From NCBI GenBank assembly GCA_002425405.1, contig DIME01000191.1, forward strand, positions 1 to 20,925: 20,925 nucleotides of DNA, in the 5' to 3' direction. How positions within the stretch are numbered: the first letter of the stretch is position 1; every line of letters begins with the position of its first letter. The notes below the pieces were generated by a model, which worked only from the letters and a program-made list of their open reading frames with translations, ran no database searches and was not told the origin of the DNA. This DNA comes from Candidatus Accumulibacter vicinus (GTDB taxonomy: Bacteria; Pseudomonadota; Gammaproteobacteria; Burkholderiales; Rhodocyclaceae). Shown here one piece after another: positions 16,700 through 20,925 of the stretch. The position numbers and the translations under genes were made by a program.

Positions 16700-17902
16700 A
16701 TGACCGCTTCGATTTTCGCCGCCGTGGAAATGGCTCCACGCGATCCCATTCTCGGCCTCACCGAATCATTCAACGCCGATGGACGCTCGACCAAGGTCAA
16801 CCTCGGCGTTGGCGTGTACCTCGATGGCAGTGGCAAGGTGCCCCTGCTTGCTGCCGTCAAACTGGCCGAAAAAGCACGTCTGGAGGCCATGCCGCCGCGT
16901 GGCTATCAGCCGATCGACGGTCTGGCCGCTTACAATCAGAACGTACAGAAGCTGCTTTTCGGCGCTGACTCGGCACTGCTCGCGGATGGGCGCGTGCTCA
17001 CCATCGAGGCGCTGGGCGGCACCGGCGCGCTCAAGGTCGGCGCCGACTATCTGCGGCGTCTGCTGCCCGAAGCCACGGTCTATCTCAGCGATCCGAGCTG
17101 GGAAAACCATCGCGCGCTGTTCGAGAACGCAGGCTTCACGGTGGCGACTTATCCTTACTACGATCCGGTGACGCGAGGCGTCAATTTCGCCGCCATGCAG
17201 GCTGGACTGCATGCCTTGCCGGCAGGTTCAATCGTCGTTCTGCATGCCTGCTGCCATAATCCGACCGGCGCTGATCTCGACGAAGCACAGTGGCGACAGG
17301 TCATCGACGCGATCGGCGCACGTGGCCTCCTGGCTTTCGTGGACATTGCCTATCAAGGCTTTGCCGACGGTCTCGGAGAAGATGCCCTGGCGCTCAGGCT
17401 GTTTGCCGAGTCCGGCTTGCAGTTCTTCGTGGCGAGCTCGTTTTCGAAATCGTTCTCGCTGTACGGAGAGCGTGTCGGTGCCCTGTCGGTGGTCACCGCC
17501 AGCCGGGATGAAACGGCGCGCGTGCTGTCACAGATCAAGCGCATCGTCCGCACCAACTACTCCAGCCCGCCGACGCATGGGGGGGCCATTGTTGCTGCGG
17601 TGTTGTCCAGTCCGGAGCTGCGCCGGATGTGGGAAGAAGAACTGGCAGAAATGCGCGGGCGAATCCGCGCCATGCGCCTTAGCCTGGTCGACCGGCTGCA
17701 GGGCCGGGGAGTCAGCCAGGACTACTCATTTGTGATCCGGCAGCGAGGGATGTTCTCCTACACCGGACTCAGCGTCGAGCAGGTCGATCGCATGCGCGAG
17801 GAGTTCGGCATCTATGCCGTGAGCAGCGGCCGAATCTGCCTGGCGGCGCTGAATACGCACAACATCGACTACGTGGCTGACGCCATCGCGGCGGTCCTGT
17901 AA
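16700..17902 (+). CDS. tyrB: Aromatic amino acid / aspartate aminotransferase (class I, PLP-dependent)
   Basis: A 400-aa cytosolic transaminase of the AspC/TyrB group, interconverting aspartate or aromatic amino acids with their 2-oxoacids using 2-oxoglutarate/glutamate. The PLP lysine is Lys250 in SSFSKSFSLYGERVG, with the phosphate-binding Arg258. HNPTG (186-190) holds Asn187; Asp215 and Tyr218 lie in VDIAYQG, and Arg378 (SSGRIC) is the carboxylate-binding arginine. Length and order match the family throughout. The ATG at 16700 has GAGGA 6 nt upstream. It is convergent with the AsmA-like gene across a hairpin. Distinguishing TyrB from AspC by sequence alone is uncertain. Confidence 0.93.
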   Translation: MTASIFAAVEMAPRDPILGLTESFNADGRSTKVNLGVGVYLDGSGKVPLLAAVKLAEKARLEAMPPRGYQPIDGLAAYNQNVQKLLFGADSALLADGRVLTIEALGGTGALKVGADYLRRLLPEATVYLSDPSWENHRALFENAGFTVATYPYYDPVTRGVNFAAMQAGLHALPAGSIVVLHACCHNPTGADLDEAQWRQVIDAIGARGLLAFVDIAYQGFADGLGEDALALRLFAESGLQFFVASSFSKSFSLYGERVGALSVVTASRDETARVLSQIKRIVRTNYSSPPTHGGAIVAAVLSSPELRRMWEEELAEMRGRIRAMRLSLVDRLQGRGVSQDYSFVIRQRGMFSYTGLSVEQVDRMREEFGIYAVSSGRICLAALNTHNIDYVADAIAAVL

Positions 17903-17910
17903 TGGATGAT

Positions 17911-17936
17911 CCCCCCCGCTGATCAGCGGTTGGGGG
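17911..17936. terminator. GC-rich hairpin between convergent genes, possible bidirectional terminator
   Basis: The sequence carries a 14-bp perfect palindrome CCGCTGATCAGCGG flanked by a C-run on the left and TTGGGGG on the right, so the stem can extend with a small bulge. It is followed on the plus strand by TTT only. It starts 9 nt after the aminotransferase stop and its right arm covers the last codons and stop of the AsmA-like gene. The weak U-tract makes efficient intrinsic termination uncertain. Confidence 0.5.
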
Positions 17937-19785
17937 TTTGCGTCAGCGGCGACTGGAGGGGGCCGCTGATCAGGATCGACCGGCTGCTGCGATCGGCCTG
18001 GCCGCGCATCAGCACCTCCATCCTGCCGCGCAACTGCAGCTTTCGGCTCAGTTCGATCTGTCCGGTGGACTGCATCAGGCCGGCATTCAGTGCCAGGCGT
18101 GAAAAGAGGAAAGCGTTTGGCGTCACCGTAATGGCGCCGGACAATTCCTCGAAGCGGGTCCAGCCGCCCAGCGTTGCCGGCGTGGTCGACGACCGGCGTA
18201 CTGCCTCGGGGAGATCGATGCCACCCAGCCTGCCACGATGCATCGTGAAGTTTCCGCTGGCCTGGACAGCAGCGGGCAGGTCTGGCCAACTGGCCGAGTG
18301 GGCCGAGAATTTCAGTTTGCCATGCGCTTCGCCCTGAAATTGACTCCCGATGCCCAGGGCTTCGCCGAGTTTCCGGGCATTGATCCGCTCAAACGACAGT
18401 TCACCGGCAATGGCCGCTTGCTGTCCATCGTGCAGGATTGCCGCCGCGCGCACCAGGCCATCGAAAATCCGCGATTCAAAGCTGTCAATGACCCAATCGC
18501 TTCCTTCGATGACGCCCTTCACGTTCAAGGAATCAAACAGATACGGCGAACCCTGCGCGACCCGCCAGGCGATCGCATCGATCTGAACCGCGAGCCCGCG
18601 CTCGTTCGGGTTGAGCTTCAACTGCAGACCGCGGTCCCGCGAGCGCAGCGAGATCGACTCCAGGAGATGATCCGCAGAGAGTTCGCAGTGGCCATTCATT
18701 TCGCCAATGGTCAGTTCGGCAAACGAGAATGCCGCATTGCTGACCGTCAACTGCTGGACGCCGGCCCGGGCTGACGGACTTGCGACGGAGGCCAGCATCC
18801 GCGACAGATTGCTGATCGCCGCTGCTGACAGCCTGACGTCGCTCAGCTCGGCCTCCCTGAAGAGAATCTTGTCTGCCCGCAGCGTCTGGAGTACGGGCTG
18901 CAGGCGGATCTCGGCGATCTCGATCCCGTCGCTTCCCTCACCAAGGCGGACATTGACCAGCAACAAGCCAGGCCGGGGGTAGACGCTGACACGCATCCGG
19001 TCGACCCTGACAGGCTGCCCGATGCTCTGCGCCAGGCTGGCTTCCACCTCAGGCAGGTAGTTGGCATAGGGAAAGAACAGGGCCAGAAGAAAGAGCATGG
19101 CGCAGAGCGACAGTCCCCCCAGCAGCAGGCCCAGCGGCCAGGTCAGCGACCAACGCCGGCGGCCTCGCCGGATTGGTTTGAGCGTCGGCGCTTCGTCCGC
19201 AGTGGTGGGCCTGGCGAAGGCCTTCAGACGATCAAAAAGAGAGGGTTTCGGCACGGCTTCGGCGGTTGCCGCCGGCTTGGCTGCTGTGGCTTCCTGCTGC
19301 AACTGCAGGGCTGCGCCGGACAGCGGACCGCCGCTCAGCGAAGGCTGCGGCGTGAGCGAGCCGGGCGCGCGCGAGGGATGGCTGCCCCGACTTTCAGGAA
19401 AAGGGATGCTCCGGCCTTTCTGGTCGTCGGATGCAGGTTCCTCGACCGGCGGCACAGTCTTGTCGCCGAAGGTGGAGAATTCGGAAACCGCGCGCATGGC
19501 CGTTGCCACGATGCCTGTGGGGGAGTCCTTGGCGTGCCGCCAGACCGAGTTCTTTTCGATTCTGCGTTCGATGAAGCCGTCGTGTTCCAGTTCGAGCAGT
19601 GCGTTCTGGGTAATCGGAGCATTGCCGGTCTTGTCGCACAACTCGGCGACGGTGGCGTTGCCATCGACGAGAATCAGCACCATCCGGACGTTTCGCTGGA
19701 CGACCCGCGTTCGTTGCAGCATCGCTTCTTCGCCGGCCGGGGTCTTGGCGAAAACCAGATTGGCATCGATCAGATCAGGGTCCAT
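17923..19785 (-). CDS. Membrane protein with N-terminal winged-helix-like domain and periplasmic AsmA-like domain
   Basis: A 620-aa composite protein. Residues about 1-85 are soluble and contain a winged-helix-like pattern: TVAELCDKTG, then ITQNALLELEHDGFIERR, then a basic wing. A 120-residue low-complexity linker rich in Pro, Ser and Ala follows (about 105-210), closing with a basic cluster RRGRRRW. One membrane span lies at about 213-238. After it comes the AsmA N-terminal signature YLPEVEASLAQSIGQPVRVD...VYPRPGLLLVNVRLG, then a long beta-rich region with an AsmA-like C-terminal part (about 440-610). AsmA-family proteins are linked to outer-membrane assembly or lipid transport. The N-in topology inferred from the basic flank would place the winged helix in the cytoplasm. 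DNA binding is not shown. ATG at 19785 is the only good start; its Shine-Dalgarno is weak. Confidence 0.8.
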   Translation of the reverse strand: MDPDLIDANLVFAKTPAGEEAMLQRTRVVQRNVRMVLILVDGNATVAELCDKTGNAPITQNALLELEHDGFIERRIEKNSVWRHAKDSPTGIVATAMRAVSEFSTFGDKTVPPVEEPASDDQKGRSIPFPESRGSHPSRAPGSLTPQPSLSGGPLSGAALQLQQEATAAKPAATAEAVPKPSLFDRLKAFARPTTADEAPTLKPIRRGRRRWSLTWPLGLLLGGLSLCAMLFLLALFFPYANYLPEVEASLAQSIGQPVRVDRMRVSVYPRPGLLLVNVRLGEGSDGIEIAEIRLQPVLQTLRADKILFREAELSDVRLSAAAISNLSRMLASVASPSARAGVQQLTVSNAAFSFAELTIGEMNGHCELSADHLLESISLRSRDRGLQLKLNPNERGLAVQIDAIAWRVAQGSPYLFDSLNVKGVIEGSDWVIDSFESRIFDGLVRAAAILHDGQQAAIAGELSFERINARKLGEALGIGSQFQGEAHGKLKFSAHSASWPDLPAAVQASGNFTMHRGRLGGIDLPEAVRRSSTTPATLGGWTRFEELSGAITVTPNAFLFSRLALNAGLMQSTGQIELSRKLQLRGRMEVLMRGQADRSSRSILISGPLQSPLTQTPNR

Positions 19786-20027
19786 CGTATTGGCAGGGCC
19801 GCAGGGTTAATGTGAAAGGTGCGTTGGTGACTTACGACCTTCAGGGAAGGGTTCGGCAGTGGCAAGGATCGAATTGTGCACCTTGTTGGCAGACGGGAAA
19901 AGGCGCGGACGACATCGGCCGGCATCTGTGCGTCGACAGCATAAACGGCCTGGCCCATTCCTGCACTGCAAATCGCCTGCTGACCGGATGTTGATCCGCT
20001 GCAAAGAGAGCCTGGGAGACTGGCCAT
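19786..20027. other. Intergenic region upstream of the AsmA-like gene
   Basis: 242 nt between the cupin stop and the AsmA-like start (both minus strand). Short open frames on both strands have no recognisable domain or ribosome-binding site. I see no tRNA or strong hairpin and no convincing promoter, though the promoter of the AsmA-like gene should be here. Confidence 0.4.
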
Positions 20028-20366
20028 TCATTCCGGCAACGGCGCCGGGTAGTAATGAACGGCCAGCCAGACACTGGTCTGATCGGGGCTGGTCCAGTCC
20101 ACGCGGTGCCGCCGATGCGGCGCGATGTGCAGATAATCCCCGGCCTTGAGCCTGCGGGCTTGCGTCTCGTCGGCGAAACGCAAGCTCGCCTCACCTTGCA
20201 CCAATAGCACCCATTCCCCCTCTGGCTGGTCGTACCAGAAACCCGGCGGGCTGGACTGGCCGGTCGAGACGATGCGTTCGATCGTCAGACCGGGCCGGGC
20301 CAGCAGTTGCCAAAACTGCTCGGTGGGCGAGTCTGGAGGCGGAAGTTTGGCGAACAGATTGTCCAT
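20028..20366 (-). CDS. Small single-domain cupin protein
   Basis: A 112-aa protein made almost entirely of one cupin beta-barrel. The first cupin motif is represented by EGEWVLLVQGEASLRF (50-65), with Glu51 in a position that often binds metal, and the second by KAGDYLHIAPHRRHRV (74-89) with His84 and His87, followed by VWLAVHYY with His104. Small cupins of this type bind metal ions or small metabolites and have very diverse roles, so no specific function is assigned. The ATG at 20366 starts the domain naturally. It is separate from the AsmA-like gene (242 nt) and divergent from the unknown frame at 20450. Confidence 0.8.
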   Translation of the reverse strand: MDNLFAKLPPPDSPTEQFWQLLARPGLTIERIVSTGQSSPPGFWYDQPEGEWVLLVQGEASLRFADETQARRLKAGDYLHIAPHRRHRVDWTSPDQTSVWLAVHYYPAPLPE

Positions 20367-20411
20367 TGGGCGTGAGCAGGCAACAGATACGCATGGTGAA
20401 GTGTGGATGAT

Positions 20412-20451
20412 AAACGCAGCCGATCCAGAAAATTCAAAAATGGCTGCGTTT
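20412..20451. repeat. Perfect 10-bp inverted repeat
   Basis: AAACGCAGCC (20412-20421) and GGCTGCGTTT (20442-20451) are exact reverse complements separated by 20 nt of AT-rich sequence. The repeat lies between the divergent cupin gene and the unknown plus-strand frame, and its right arm covers that frame's TTG start. It could be an operator or an RNA hairpin; no T-run follows, so it is not a standard terminator. Confidence 0.6.
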
Positions 20452-20908
20452 GAATTACCATGTTCTGGTCAGTTCGCTGCCCGCCGCGGAGCACCAGGAC
20501 GCGCACAGCGTTCTGCTGTTCGACGTGCTCGGCGGTTTTTCTGCAGGTCGGAGTCAGGATCTGCTGCTGCCGCCGCCATGGCCCTGGCTCGGCGATGCGC
20601 TGGCGACGCTGATCCAGCGCTACCGCACGGGTCTGCAGGGCGAAGACCGCCGCATCACAATGTTGGCGCCGCTGCGCAGCTTTGCCTGGCAGCGGTTTCG
20701 TACCGAGCGCGTCGCGGACGACACTACCGCGGGCTCCTGCGGGCCATACGAACGCCTCGATACGATCGATGACACGAGCGGCAGCGAGCACTGGGCTGCT
20801 GCGCTGCGCGGGTTCTTCAACGAATTGCCGAACCTTCTGCCGGCGCTCGCGCAGGAACATCCCTTGGGCAATCTTCCGCGCGCATGCGCTGCTCGCCTCG
20901 CAGCCTGA
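20450..20908 (+). CDS. Unrecognised protein, possibly a 5'-truncated remnant
   Basis: A 152-aa open frame whose codons have the G/C-ending bias of the neighbouring genes and whose sequence (LLFDVLGGFSAGRSQDLLLP, APLRSFAWQRFRTERV, WAAALRGFFNELPNLLPALA) looks like a real protein rather than a shadow. I do not recognise a family, and there is no signal peptide or membrane span. The start is poor: TTG at 20450 has no Shine-Dalgarno and sits inside the inverted repeat. The frame is open only back to a TAA at 20411, and GTG or ATG starts inside would shorten it strongly. It could be an intact gene with a weak start or the tail of a damaged one. The window ends 17 nt after its stop. Confidence 0.4.
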   Translation: MNYHVLVSSLPAAEHQDAHSVLLFDVLGGFSAGRSQDLLLPPPWPWLGDALATLIQRYRTGLQGEDRRITMLAPLRSFAWQRFRTERVADDTTAGSCGPYERLDTIDDTSGSEHWAAALRGFFNELPNLLPALAQEHPLGNLPRACAARLAA

Positions 20909-20925
20909 CGGACCTTCCCGGAGCC

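Noticed and set aside
19770..20027. Minus-strand open frame of 85 codons between the cupin and AsmA-like genes
   Set aside because: It overlaps the start of the AsmA-like gene, has no ribosome-binding site, and shows no domain or coding-like composition.

Overview
The window looks like chromosomal DNA of a GC-rich betaproteobacterium, most likely from the Rhodocyclales (an Azoarcus/Dechloromonas/'Candidatus Accumulibacter'-like background). That is an inference. It rests on the run corC-lnt-glyQ-glyS-gmhB-plsC-YgjP peptidase-gloA, an arrangement I associate with betaproteobacteria, and on a KorA/KorC-type 2-oxoacid oxidoreductase of the kind known from Azoarcus/Thauera. I see no insertion sequence, phage gene, CRISPR array, rRNA or tRNA. 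Most of the window is ordinary housekeeping sequence.

Layout. (1) 1-3691, minus strand: a two-gene unit. An FAD/NADPH/Fe-S oxidoreductase subunit (KorC-like) comes first, followed 9 nt later by a gamma-alpha fused 2-oxoacid:acceptor oxidoreductase (KorA-like) that runs off the left edge; the partner beta subunit would lie beyond it. (2) 3853-5814, plus strand: a GH13 alpha-amylase-family enzyme behind a good sigma-70-like promoter at 3788-3816, divergent from the korC-like gene. Its stop codon overlaps that of gloA. (3) 5811-13635, minus strand: eight tightly packed genes, read in the order corC-like, lnt, glyQ, glyS, gmhB, plsC, YgjP-like peptidase, gloA. Most junctions are overlaps or gaps of a few bases, so this is very probably one operon combining envelope biogenesis (lipoprotein acylation, phospholipid synthesis, LPS heptose synthesis) with glycyl-tRNA synthetase and methylglyoxal detoxification. 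(4) 13911-16540, minus strand: uvrB, followed by a small stand-alone cyclic-nucleotide-binding protein. A 275-nt non-coding gap separates this pair from corC. (5) 16700-17902, plus strand: an aromatic/aspartate aminotransferase, divergent from uvrB and convergent with the next gene. (6) 17923-19785, minus strand: a composite protein with an N-terminal winged-helix-like domain, one membrane span and a long AsmA-like periplasmic part. (7) 20028-20366, minus strand: a small cupin. A divergent unrecognised frame (20450-20908) begins at a perfect 10-bp inverted repeat.

The most unusual item is the AsmA-like composite protein at 17923-19785, whose layout (cytoplasmic winged helix, linker, membrane span, periplasmic domain) resembles a membrane-bound regulator. 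Secondary points of interest are the non-ATG, SD-equipped start of lnt inside the end of corC, the lone cNMP-binding domain protein, the KorC-type electron-transfer subunit, and the inverted repeat plus unknown frame near the right edge. I did not find strong evidence for a new multi-gene defence or mobile system.
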